From CAVZZG01 sp963779685 (GTDB lineage: Bacteria; Actinomycetota; Thermoleophilia; Gaiellales; F1-60-MAGs149), in contig CAVZZG010000003.1 of the NCBI GenBank assembly GCA_963779685.1, forward strand, positions 1,364,001 to 1,428,000: a stretch of DNA of 64,000 nt. Reading direction: 5' to 3'. Position 1 is the stretch's first letter. Every line of letters starts with the position of its first letter. The notes beneath the pieces are model-generated. The model was not told where the DNA came from and searched no databases. It saw only the letters and a list, made by a program, of their open reading frames with translations. A program made the position numbers and the translations under genes. This document shows, piece by piece, positions 7,395 to 16,422 of this stretch.

Positions 7395-8711
7395 CTACGC
7401 GGACCGCGCCACGCCCGTCACGATCTGCGGCCGCGGGCGCGCGCCGAGCAGCACGGCGTCGAGCACTTCGGGCAGTCGCAGCGCGTCCTCACCCTGGTCG
7501 AGCGCGGCCACCAGGGTCGACCGGACGACGTCGTCGGCCAGCGCGGCCAGCCGCGGGACGTCGGCGAGCGGGGCGTCGGGCCGCGCAAGCCGTCCGATGG
7601 CCGCGATCGACCGGGCAAGTTCCTCCCGCTCGCTGCCGGTGCTCCCGACGAGCGCGGCGGCTCGCATGGCGACCGCCCACGGGCCGGCGCCGTCGAACGC
7701 CAGCAGCGGTTCGACGGCGTGCAGCAGGCCCGTCGCCCGTTCCGCCGGCACCGTCGCCGCCGAGGCCGAGGCCCAGCGCGCGAGCGCCACTGCCAGAGCG
7801 CCGCCCCTGACCTCGGCATCGCCGATGCGCTGGGCCATGGCCCGTACCAGCCCGAGGCGCCCCGCCTCGAGTCGCACCGGTTCGGCTCCCTCCCGCACCT
7901 GCGTTACCGATGCGGGCAGGGCGCGGACAGCGCGGGGCGACCAGTCGACACGCTCGAACAGGCACGGGCCCGCGGCGATCGGGCCACCGAGGACGAGCCG
8001 CAGCGCGAGCACCGCCCGGACGAATCGCCGGGCCGCGTCCGGCGGCTCGACGGCCTCGCCGCGAGCGGTGGCGACGTCGAGCTCGAGGCCCAGCATCCGA
8101 TCGCGGGCGAGCGTGTAGCGCTCCGGCAACAGGCCCTGGCACTCGGGCCAGGTCTCGGCGAGCTCCGTGGGCTGGATCCTCCTGGCCGTGACACCCTCGC
8201 CGAGGTCGTGGAGGGAGTCCGTCGCCCGCAGCCCGATCACCGGGGTGAAGGCCGTGAACGACCGGCGGGTCTGGGCGACATCGGCCAGCATGCGGTCGAA
8301 GATCGCAGCGAAGACGTGATCGTCGTACTCGAAGCCGCCGCAGCCCTCCGCCACGCCGACCACGAGCGGCACCAGGATCGCGTCGCGCACCGCGTCGCCG
8401 TCGGCGGCGGCGTCGGGCGCATGGTCGCGTGCGACCCCCACCACGGCGGGATCGCCGGCCAGCGCTGCCGAGGCGGCAGCGAAGTCCGGCAGGCGTTCGA
8501 GCTTCGCGAGGCGGGCGTCGCAGAACGCCCGGAACAGCGGACGGTACTCGTAGAGCGCCGGCCCTCCCAGCCCCTGGCGGGCGTCGAGGGCGAACGGCAC
8601 CTCGTCGCCGCCGGCGACGTCGGCCGCCAGTTCGCGAAGGGCTGCCTGCACGAAGAAGCACACCGCGCGGCGGGCCTCGCCGCGCCGGATGATCGGACTG
8701 GCTGCGGTCAC
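7395..8711 (-). CDS. Unknown protein, weakly HEPN/ApeA-like at the C-terminus
   Basis: 438 residues from GTG 8711, no signal peptide or membrane segments. I do not recognise the family. The last third has a helix pattern (a 'LLHAVEPLLAF' helix, then 'AVAMRAAALVG', then a 'SEREELARSI' helix) that recalls the ApeA-type HEPN fold. The usual RS-x-x-VHG segment of that fold is missing, so RNase activity would not be expected; this is a low-certainty resemblance. It is followed 32 bases on by the small frame at 7362 and preceded 31 bases by a small membrane protein gene on the same strand. Confidence 0.7.
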   Translation of the reverse strand: MTAASPIIRRGEARRAVCFFVQAALRELAADVAGGDEVPFALDARQGLGGPALYEYRPLFRAFCDARLAKLERLPDFAAASAALAGDPAVVGVARDHAPDAAADGDAVRDAILVPLVVGVAEGCGGFEYDDHVFAAIFDRMLADVAQTRRSFTAFTPVIGLRATDSLHDLGEGVTARRIQPTELAETWPECQGLLPERYTLARDRMLGLELDVATARGEAVEPPDAARRFVRAVLALRLVLGGPIAAGPCLFERVDWSPRAVRALPASVTQVREGAEPVRLEAGRLGLVRAMAQRIGDAEVRGGALAVALARWASASAATVPAERATGLLHAVEPLLAFDGAGPWAVAMRAAALVGSTGSEREELARSIAAIGRLARPDAPLADVPRLAALADDVVRSTLVAALDQGEDALRLPEVLDAVLLGARPRPQIVTGVARSA

Positions 8712-8742
8712 CCGTGGGCCTTCGACGGCCCGGGCGGGTTCC

Positions 8743-9030
8743 CTACCGGCGCAGCGCCATCTGGTCGGCCAGGAACCGCAAGAGCCAGGCGCCGGCCAGG
8801 AACATGTACCCGAGGAGGACGACGGCGACGGCGAATGCCACGAAGCGCAGCATGCCGTCGGAGACGTCCTTGACGGCGGTCGCGATGACGCCGATCACGA
8901 TGGGCGCCGCGATGGCGCCGCCGGTCGCCCACGACAGCGGCCGGAGCTCTTCCGGGCGGTGGTGGGCGATGCCGCGGGAGATGAAGAACGCGACCAGCAG
9001 ACTCGCCGAGAGAACGATCAGTGTGGACAC
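8743..9030 (-). CDS. Small integral membrane protein, function unknown
   Basis: 95 residues from GTG 9030 (a TTG at 9057 would add nine residues). Three hydrophobic segments at roughly residues 2-18, 35-55 and 60-80 with short loops, ending in QMALRR. No motif suggests a function. It sits in the same-strand run between the HAD phosphatase gene and the unknown 438-residue gene. Confidence 0.65.
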   Translation of the reverse strand: MSTLIVLSASLLVAFFISRGIAHHRPEELRPLSWATGGAIAAPIVIGVIATAVKDVSDGMLRFVAFAVAVVLLGYMFLAGAWLLRFLADQMALRR

Positions 9031-9102
9031 CCGGCGCCAGCGTACTCCGGAAATCAATCCCGCGATAGGGGTATGACGGCGTCGTCATCCAAGGCGGTCG
9101 GG

Positions 9103-9876
9103 CTAGGCACCGAGCGCATCCGGGAGTGCCGCGAGGGATGGAAGATCGAGGTCGACGCCCGGGTACGGATCGGGGAACGTCGCGCCCTTGCCCGTACGCA
9201 CGAGGCAGGTCGCCATGCCGATCCGACCCGCCGTGCGGAGGTCGGCGACGGGGTCATCGCCCACCATCATGGTCGCCTCGGCTCGCGTGCCGAGAACCTC
9301 CAACGCGGCCCGGTAGACCCCGGCGCTGGGCTTCCCCAGGATGCGCGCGCCGCGCCCCGTGGCGAACTCGAGACCCCGGACGAAGGCGCCCGCATCGAGC
9401 CCGGGCCCGGACGGCGTCGGCCACCAGCGGTTCCGCTGCATGGCCACGAACCCCGCTCCGTCGAGCACCGCGCGGAACGCCTCCTGCAGCCGGTCGTAGG
9501 TGAAGCTCTCGTCCGGCCCGCCAATGCATACGACATCCGCGGTGGCGGCCTCGCCCACGATCTCGATACCGCCGAACTCCGCGATGGCGCCGGACTCTGC
9601 GAGCAGGAACACCCGGGCTCCCGGATGGCGGCGCCGGAGATGCTCCGCCGTCGCCGAGGCCGCCGTGACGATGTCGGCGGCCGCGAAGTCGAACCCGGAG
9701 GACCGCAGGCGCGAGGCGATCGCGTCGCGGGTGCGGCCGGTGGTGTTGGTGAGGATGGCCAGCGGCAGACCGGCTCGCCGCAGCCGGGCGACGGCCTCGA
9801 CGGCACCCGGGACGGGTTCATAGCCGACCTGGAGCACCCCCTCCATGTCGAGGACGACGCCCGCCGGGGGCGTCAT
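9103..9876 (-). CDS. HAD-superfamily phosphatase (NagD/LHPP-like, class IIA)
   Basis: 257 residues from ATG 9876, which overlaps the stop of the peptidase gene by ATGA. Motif I is VVLDMEGVL: the nucleophile Asp is kept, but the second Asp of the usual DxD pair is Glu. Motif II is ILTNTTG, motif III the Lys in ILGKPS, and motif IV MVGDDPVADL. A class-IIA cap lies between. The family removes phosphate from small phosphorylated metabolites; the closest resemblance is to NagD and the LHPP-type phosphatases, but the substrate cannot be read from the sequence. The D-to-E change at the general acid/base position may reduce or alter activity. Confidence 0.82.
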   Translation of the reverse strand: MTPPAGVVLDMEGVLQVGYEPVPGAVEAVARLRRAGLPLAILTNTTGRTRDAIASRLRSSGFDFAAADIVTAASATAEHLRRRHPGARVFLLAESGAIAEFGGIEIVGEAATADVVCIGGPDESFTYDRLQEAFRAVLDGAGFVAMQRNRWWPTPSGPGLDAGAFVRGLEFATGRGARILGKPSAGVYRAALEVLGTRAEATMMVGDDPVADLRTAGRIGMATCLVRTGKGATFPDPYPGVDLDLPSLAALPDALGA

Positions 9877-11039
9877 GGGAACGTCGTGAGCCGCTCGGGC
9901 GGGCCGTCGGCGCGCACGAGGTAGGTGTTCTCGACCCCGACCGCGCCCGTCCCCGGGAACACCAGCTTGGGCTCGACCGCGACGACGTTGCCGGCCTCGA
10001 GCGGCTGCTCGAAGCCGCGGGCGAGGAACGGCGGCTCGTTCATCTCGAGACCGACGCCGTGGCCGATGAAGCTCACCCGCGACGGGCCGGCCCCCATGTA
10101 GGCGTCGCCGAAGCCCGCTGCCTCGGCCATCTCGAGCCCGCGGTCGTAGGGCGCGCACCACGGCCGGCCGGCCACGAGCACCGACTCGACGTCCGCCAGG
10201 ATCCGCTCGCACACCGCGAGGGCCGACGCGAGTGGCTCGGGCAGCTCACCCAGCCAGTAGGTGCGGGTCGCGTCCGCCAGGTAGCCATCGACGGCGCCGA
10301 CCATGTCCACGGTCACGGCAACCCCCGCAGCGATCGTGCCGGCCCTCGGGCCGCGACCGACGGCCGGCGACGGGCCGTAGCCGCCTAGCGGCGTGTCGGA
10401 GGCGGCCGGCACGGCCGCATCCGGGCCGGCCAGGACGGCGCCGTAGAACATCTCGCCGTTCATGCCCCGGAACCGGCACGGTCCCTGGTGGCCGTTGCGG
10501 CGCAACACGACCTCGAGCTCGACCTGCAGGTCGAGGTCGGTCATGCCGGGCGCGAGCAGGCCCGGTGCCGCTGCGAATGCGCTGCCGAGCTGCCGGCCCG
10601 CGGCCCGGATGCGGTCGAGCTCCCAGGCCGACTTGACCATGCGCATGGCGCGCATGGCCGGCATGCAGTCGGCCAGCTCGATATCGCCCAGGAGCTCGCG
10701 ATACCGCAGGTAGGAGGCCGCGGGCAGCACGTCCATCTCGACGCCGAGCCGCCGTACCTCCCCGGCGGCGGCCGCGATCGCGGCCGGCAGCTCGCGCAGC
10801 GACCGCAGCGGCGCCACGGTCGCAAGCGGCGACTCCGCCTGCGCCCGGCCGAGATCGCGCCGGACGAGGTAGACGGGTTCCGCCGAAGCCGGGACGACGA
10901 GATGGGCGTCCTGGACGGTGCCGGTGAGGTAGTAGAGCCCGGTCGACTCCACCACGAGCGCGGCATCGAGGCCATCCCGGCGAAGGCCGTCCTGGAACCC
11001 GGCGATCCGGCGGGCGATCTCCTCGGCGGGGACGGTCAC
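9873..11039 (-). CDS. M24-family Xaa-Pro aminopeptidase/dipeptidase
   Basis: 388 residues from GTG 11039. An N-terminal creatinase-like domain (about 1-150) precedes the pita-bread catalytic domain, with the five metal ligands in place: Asp in VDMVGA, Asp in DATRTYW, His in GHGVGLEMNEPP, Glu in VEPKLVFPG and Glu in GVENTYLV. Enzymes of this type cleave peptides before or after proline using two manganese or cobalt ions in the cytoplasm. It is 12 bases downstream of the EamA gene and overlaps the HAD gene by 4 bases. Confidence 0.88.
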   Translation of the reverse strand: MTVPAEEIARRIAGFQDGLRRDGLDAALVVESTGLYYLTGTVQDAHLVVPASAEPVYLVRRDLGRAQAESPLATVAPLRSLRELPAAIAAAAGEVRRLGVEMDVLPAASYLRYRELLGDIELADCMPAMRAMRMVKSAWELDRIRAAGRQLGSAFAAAPGLLAPGMTDLDLQVELEVVLRRNGHQGPCRFRGMNGEMFYGAVLAGPDAAVPAASDTPLGGYGPSPAVGRGPRAGTIAAGVAVTVDMVGAVDGYLADATRTYWLGELPEPLASALAVCERILADVESVLVAGRPWCAPYDRGLEMAEAAGFGDAYMGAGPSRVSFIGHGVGLEMNEPPFLARGFEQPLEAGNVVAVEPKLVFPGTGAVGVENTYLVRADGPPERLTTFP

Positions 11040-11051
11040 GGCCCGCGAACC

Positions 11052-11906
11052 CTACCGCGCGAGCGCGATACCCGTGACGATCGCAGCCGCCCCGGCGACG
11101 ACCCACACCGTGATCTGCTCGCCGAGCGCAACGGCCCCGATGACCACCGACAGGGGCGGGATGGCGAGCAGGTAGGCGGTCGCCACCGATGCCGGCACGA
11201 GGCGAAGGCCCTCCGTCCACAGCAGGTAGCCCAGCAGCGAGCAGCCCAGCGACAGGTACAGGAGCGCGAACCACTCGGTCGGCCCGAAGGCGGCGAGGCC
11301 GTCGAACGCCGACATCCGCAGCAGTGGCAGCAGCGCGAGGATGCCGGCGAGGTTGGAGAGCGCGGTCGCGGCGACCACGTTGCCCTGCTGCAGGGCGGGT
11401 TTGGTCACCACGGTCGAAGCCGCCCAGGCGAGGGCTGCGAGCACGGCGTAGGCCGGGCCGGCGACGGCGGCGGCGCCGACCTCCTGGCCCGTGCCGTACA
11501 CGACGGCGCCGACGCCCGCCACTGCCAGGCCGATGCCGGCCGCCCGCGGCAGCGAGAGCGCCTCCTGCCCGACGAGGAGGGCAAGCGCGAGCGCGAACGC
11601 CGGCGCCACGGCGACGATGAGGCTGGTCGTGCCGGACGCGGCCGTCTCCTCGCTCAGCGCCACCGCCAGCGGGTAGACCATCACCGACAACACGCCGCCG
11701 ATGACGATCCGGCCAGTGCCGTGGGGGCCGGAGTTCCGCGGCCAGCCGACGCGGCGCAGCAGCACCAGGAACGCCGGCAGCACGATGGCGTAGCGCACGA
11801 CGGTGAGATCGCGTGGCGCCATCCCGCTGTCGACGACCACCTTGATGGCGGCGAACGCACCCGACCACAGCAGACACAGCGCTCCGAGGACGAGGTGGGC
11901 GCGCAT
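11052..11906 (-). CDS. EamA/DMT-family drug or metabolite exporter
   Basis: 284 residues from ATG 11906 (MRAHLVLGALCLLWSGAF); an ATG at 11948 would overlap the divergent gene and adds poorly conserved residues. Ten hydrophobic segments arranged as two repeats of five are evident, as in the EamA family of 10-TM exporters of amino acids, nucleosides or drugs. No substrate can be assigned. It is divergent from the amidohydrolase gene with only 31 bases between starts. Confidence 0.85.
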   Translation of the reverse strand: MRAHLVLGALCLLWSGAFAAIKVVVDSGMAPRDLTVVRYAIVLPAFLVLLRRVGWPRNSGPHGTGRIVIGGVLSVMVYPLAVALSEETAASGTTSLIVAVAPAFALALALLVGQEALSLPRAAGIGLAVAGVGAVVYGTGQEVGAAAVAGPAYAVLAALAWAASTVVTKPALQQGNVVAATALSNLAGILALLPLLRMSAFDGLAAFGPTEWFALLYLSLGCSLLGYLLWTEGLRLVPASVATAYLLAIPPLSVVIGAVALGEQITVWVVAGAAAIVTGIALAR

Positions 11907-11937
11907 CGCCGGAAGTGTCGCGATACTGGTGCACCGC

Positions 11938-13488
11938 ATGATCCTCACGAACGGCCGGATCTACACGGGCGACGACGCACTGCCCCGCGTCGCGGCCCTC
12001 TCGGTAACCCGCGACGGCCGCGTCGCCCGGGGCGTCGAAGCCTGGGAGGGCGACGCCTCCCAGGTCTCGGGGGAGCGCATCGATCTGGACGGCCGGGTGG
12101 TACTGCCCGGGTTCTGCGACGCGCATGTCCACTTCCGGATGTGGGCCCTGGAGCAGGACATGCTGGACCTGTCCACGCAGACGAGCGTCGCCGGCTGCGC
12201 CGCGCTCGTCGCAGAGCACGCATCGTCGCGCCAGGGGTGGATTCTCGGCCGTGGGTTCCGCGAGAGCCGCATCGAAGACGGCCCGCCGACCGCCGCCGCC
12301 CTTGACGCGGCGTGCCCGGGAAGGCCGGTGGCGCTGTGGGCGCACGACCGCCACACGGTGTGGCTCTCGGCCGCAGCGCTCGACGTTCTCGGCGCCGCCG
12401 CCACCGCGGACCGGCCCGACGGCGTCGTGGAACGGCTCCCCGACGGCCGGCCCTCGGGGATCCTGCGCGAGCGCGCCGCGTTCGACCTCCGCCTCCCCGA
12501 GCCGGCACCCGCCGAGGCGCTGGCGGCCGTCGCGCGCGGTCAGCGTGTCGCACACGCTCGTGGCGTGACGGCAGTCCACGATTTCGAGGCGCGCCACGGA
12601 TTCGGCATCTGGCAGCAGCTGCACGCCGACCGGCGCCAGACGCTGCGGGTCCTGAGCGCGCAGCGAGGCGACCGGCTCGAGGCCGTCCTGGGAGCCGAGC
12701 TCCGCGGCGGCTTCGGCGACGACATGCTTCGCGTCGGGCCGGTGAAGACGCTGCTCGACGGCACCCTCTCGTCCCGCACGGCGCTCATGCTCGACCCGTT
12801 CGAGGGCGGCGGGTCGGGGCTGTCCCTCATCGGCGCCGACGACCTGGCCGACCTCATCGTGGGCGCCTCGTCGGGCGGCCTCGCCGTCGCCATCCACGCC
12901 ATCGGGGACCGCGCCAACCGCGAAGCCCTGGACGTGCTGGAACGGACGGCCGCGGCGTGGCGGCCATCCGGCCTGCGTCCGCGCATCGAGCATGCCCAGC
13001 TGACCCACCCGGTCGACATCCCGCGGTTCGCGAGCATCGGTGTGATCGCATCGATGCAGCCGACCCACGCGCTGTCCGATCGGGACGTCGCCGACCGGCT
13101 CTGGGGCGATCGCGCCGCTCACGCCTACGCCTGGCGCTCGCTGGCCGACGCCGGGACAGCCCTCGCCTTCGGCTCGGACGCTCCGATCGAGGCCCTCGAT
13201 CCGCTGGCGGCGATCGCCGCTGCGGTCAACCGCACCACCGGCGAACGTCCGGCCTGGCGACCCGACCAGGCGCTCGACGTGCGGCGTGCGATCGCCGCCG
13301 TCACCACCGGGGCCGCGTTCGCCGCCGGCTGGGAGGACCGCTGCGGCAAGCTGGCGCCGGGATACGCGGCCGACCTCGTGGTGCTGGACGAGGATCCGTT
13401 CACCTGTCCGCCCGCGCACATCGGCGCGATCGACGTCGTCGCGACGATGGTCGCCGGCCGCTGGGTGCACGGACGCCCACCCTGGTAG
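11938..13488 (+). CDS. YtcJ-like amidohydrolase (amidohydrolase family 3)
   Basis: 516 residues from ATG 11938. The metal-binding motif DAHVHF near residue 62 follows the strand VVLPGF; later motifs are the His in HAIGDRANREAL, the His in RIEHAQL and the Asp in GSDAPIE. The overall plan (short beta-sandwich, TIM barrel, return to the sandwich at APGYAADLVVLD) is that of family-3 amidohydrolases, metal-dependent hydrolases of amide, formamide or related bonds; the substrate is unknown. A GATACT box lies about 10 bases before the start, giving little or no leader. Confidence 0.87.
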   Translation: MILTNGRIYTGDDALPRVAALSVTRDGRVARGVEAWEGDASQVSGERIDLDGRVVLPGFCDAHVHFRMWALEQDMLDLSTQTSVAGCAALVAEHASSRQGWILGRGFRESRIEDGPPTAAALDAACPGRPVALWAHDRHTVWLSAAALDVLGAAATADRPDGVVERLPDGRPSGILRERAAFDLRLPEPAPAEALAAVARGQRVAHARGVTAVHDFEARHGFGIWQQLHADRRQTLRVLSAQRGDRLEAVLGAELRGGFGDDMLRVGPVKTLLDGTLSSRTALMLDPFEGGGSGLSLIGADDLADLIVGASSGGLAVAIHAIGDRANREALDVLERTAAAWRPSGLRPRIEHAQLTHPVDIPRFASIGVIASMQPTHALSDRDVADRLWGDRAAHAYAWRSLADAGTALAFGSDAPIEALDPLAAIAAAVNRTTGERPAWRPDQALDVRRAIAAVTTGAAFAAGWEDRCGKLAPGYAADLVVLDEDPFTCPPAHIGAIDVVATMVAGRWVHGRPPW

Positions 13489-13508
13489 GACTACCCATCA
13501 ACAGCGAC

Positions 13509-13544
13509 TTGACTGCGGGCGTCGTCGCTCCGATACAACAGACG
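13509..13544 (+). promoter_or_regulatory. Promoter with almost no leader before the PAS-GGDEF-HD-GYP gene
   Basis: TTGACT at 13509-13514, 17-base spacer, GATACA at 13532-13537, then six bases and the GTG start at 13544. The expected transcription start falls on or next to the start codon, and no Shine-Dalgarno sequence is present. Confidence 0.6.
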
Positions 13545-15154
13545 TGCGTGCATGGCCCCCCGAGTCGGCGCTCTTCGGTCGCGCGCGCCGTCGGGCAGCG
13601 GAGGCGGAGCGCCGCCTGGCCGAGCTGGATGCCGTGCTGCAGCACGTCGCCGAGTCGCTGAACGAGGTCTTCTACACGTACGAGCTGCACGCGGACGGGT
13701 CGGTGACGACCGTCTTCGAGGTCGGGACGGCATGGCGCGCCATGATCGGCGGCGATCCTGGCAACCGCGATCCCGACCGGCTCTGGGAGGAGCGGATCCA
13801 CCCCGACGACCGGCCGGCCTGGCAGGCGCTCGACCAGAGGATCCGGAACGGCGAGACCGTCGAGCTCGAGTACCGGCTTCGCGGGCTCGACGGCGCCGAA
13901 CGCTGGGTCTGGGCGCGTGAGCGACCGCGACGCGGGCCGGCCGGCGAGGTGCTCGTCGACGGGACCATGTCCGACGTGACGGCCCGGAAGCGGGCCGAGT
14001 TGGCGCTCGGCGACGCGCTCGCCCGCGCCGACCGCATGGCCCGGGTCGACGCGCTCACCGGCGCGTTCAACCGTCGCCACATGGGCGAGGCGATCGAGGC
14101 CGAGCTCCACCGCGCCACGCGGACGGGCGAGACGCCCGCGCTGCTGCTGCTCGACGTCGACCACTTCAAGCGGATCAACGACGACCACGGGCACGCGGCG
14201 GGTGATGAGGTGCTGCGGGAGCTGACGACGCGCCTGCAGGGAGCGATCCGCGGCTACGACACGCTCGCCCGCTGGGGCGGAGAGGAATACGCGGTCCTGG
14301 TGCCGGCCATCGCGGGCCTGCCCGACCTCCGCGCGATCGGCGAGTCCATCCGCCGCGCGGCCGAGGACGTGCCGTTCGTCATCGGCGGCGCCATGCTGCG
14401 CGTCACGCTCAGCGTCGGCGCGACGCGGGCCGACGGCGCGTGGGGCATCGACGAACTGCTCGCGCGGGCCGACCGGGCGCTCTACGCCGCGAAACGGCAC
14501 GGGCGAAACCGCGTCGAGCTGTGCGAGGAGCTCGCCGACGACGTCGCCGGCGAGGACGAAGATTCCGAGGGGCTTCGCATGGCCCAGGCCCTGGCACTCG
14601 CATCGACGGTCCGCGAGGGCGAGGCGCCGCGGCATGCCGAGCACGTCGCAGCGCTGGCGAGCGCCACGGCGCAGGAGCTCGAGCTGGCCCCCGAGGTGAT
14701 CCGGCGCTGTCGTCTGGCCGGTTGGCTCCACGATGTCGGCATGGTCGCCATCCCCGACGCCATCCTCGGCAAGCCGGGCATCCTGGACGAGGACGAGTGG
14801 CGGGTCATGCAGACCCACCCGGAGGTGGGCGAGCGCATCCTCCGGCGCATTCCGGCCCTGACGACCGCAGCGCGCGGGGTACGACACCACCACGAGCGGT
14901 TCGACGGCACGGGCTACCCCGACCGGCTGATCGGCAACCGGATCCCCGTCGAGGCGAGGATCGTCGCCGTCGTCGACGCGTACAGCGCCATGGTCGTCTC
15001 CCGCGCCCACCGCGACGCCACGACGCCCGCCCAGGCGATCACGGCGGTTCGGCGGGGCGCCGGCTCGCAGTTCGACCCGGCCGTGGTCGAGGCGCTCGCG
15101 GCCGTGCTGTTGCGCGGCGAGCTGGCCGAGACGGAGCTTCTCGAGACCGGGTAG
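13544..15154 (+). CDS. PAS-GGDEF-HD-GYP cyclic-di-GMP signalling protein
   Basis: 536 residues from GTG 13544. Order: a short coiled helix, a PAS/PAC domain (about 30-150, ending VDGTMSDVTARKRAE), a GGDEF domain (about 165-325) with the intact active motif RWGGEEY, and an HD-GYP domain (about 345-530) with HAEH, HDVG, the HHHERFDGTGYP motif and VDAY. GGDEF makes c-di-GMP from two GTP; HD-GYP degrades it. Having both intact in one chain predicts a bifunctional or PAS-switched enzyme. It has no membrane segment. It is convergent with the sigma-factor gene. Together with the protein at 2395 this gives two c-di-GMP enzymes in 13 kb. Confidence 0.92.
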   Translation: MRAWPPESALFGRARRRAAEAERRLAELDAVLQHVAESLNEVFYTYELHADGSVTTVFEVGTAWRAMIGGDPGNRDPDRLWEERIHPDDRPAWQALDQRIRNGETVELEYRLRGLDGAERWVWARERPRRGPAGEVLVDGTMSDVTARKRAELALGDALARADRMARVDALTGAFNRRHMGEAIEAELHRATRTGETPALLLLDVDHFKRINDDHGHAAGDEVLRELTTRLQGAIRGYDTLARWGGEEYAVLVPAIAGLPDLRAIGESIRRAAEDVPFVIGGAMLRVTLSVGATRADGAWGIDELLARADRALYAAKRHGRNRVELCEELADDVAGEDEDSEGLRMAQALALASTVREGEAPRHAEHVAALASATAQELELAPEVIRRCRLAGWLHDVGMVAIPDAILGKPGILDEDEWRVMQTHPEVGERILRRIPALTTAARGVRHHHERFDGTGYPDRLIGNRIPVEARIVAVVDAYSAMVVSRAHRDATTPAQAITAVRRGAGSQFDPAVVEALAAVLLRGELAETELLETG

Positions 15155-15186
15155 CCGGTGGGCGGGCGCGGGCCGCGGTTCGTTCT

Positions 15187-16308
<1,122 letters not shown>

Positions 16309-16408
16309 AGGGCCGCCACCGGTCGGAGGACGGCCGCCGACCCGCACATCGAAACCTAGTGCCGTTTGACCCGAAGGGCAAGCCGCGCGGCGACCGCAAC
16401 CGCAGGCG

Positions 16409-16414
16409 TAGACT
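16409..16414 (+). promoter_or_regulatory. -10 box TAGACT of a leaderless promoter
   Basis: TAGACT is followed by eight bases and the ATG at 16423; no Shine-Dalgarno sequence is present. A TTGACC lies further upstream (about 16365) but at too long a spacing to be its -35. Confidence 0.5.
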
Positions 16415-16422
16415 CGCGTTGC

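Noticed and set aside
10246..13470. 1074-codon minus-strand frame over the amidohydrolase and transporter
   Set aside because: Antisense to well-supported genes; Arg/Gly-rich shadow sequence.
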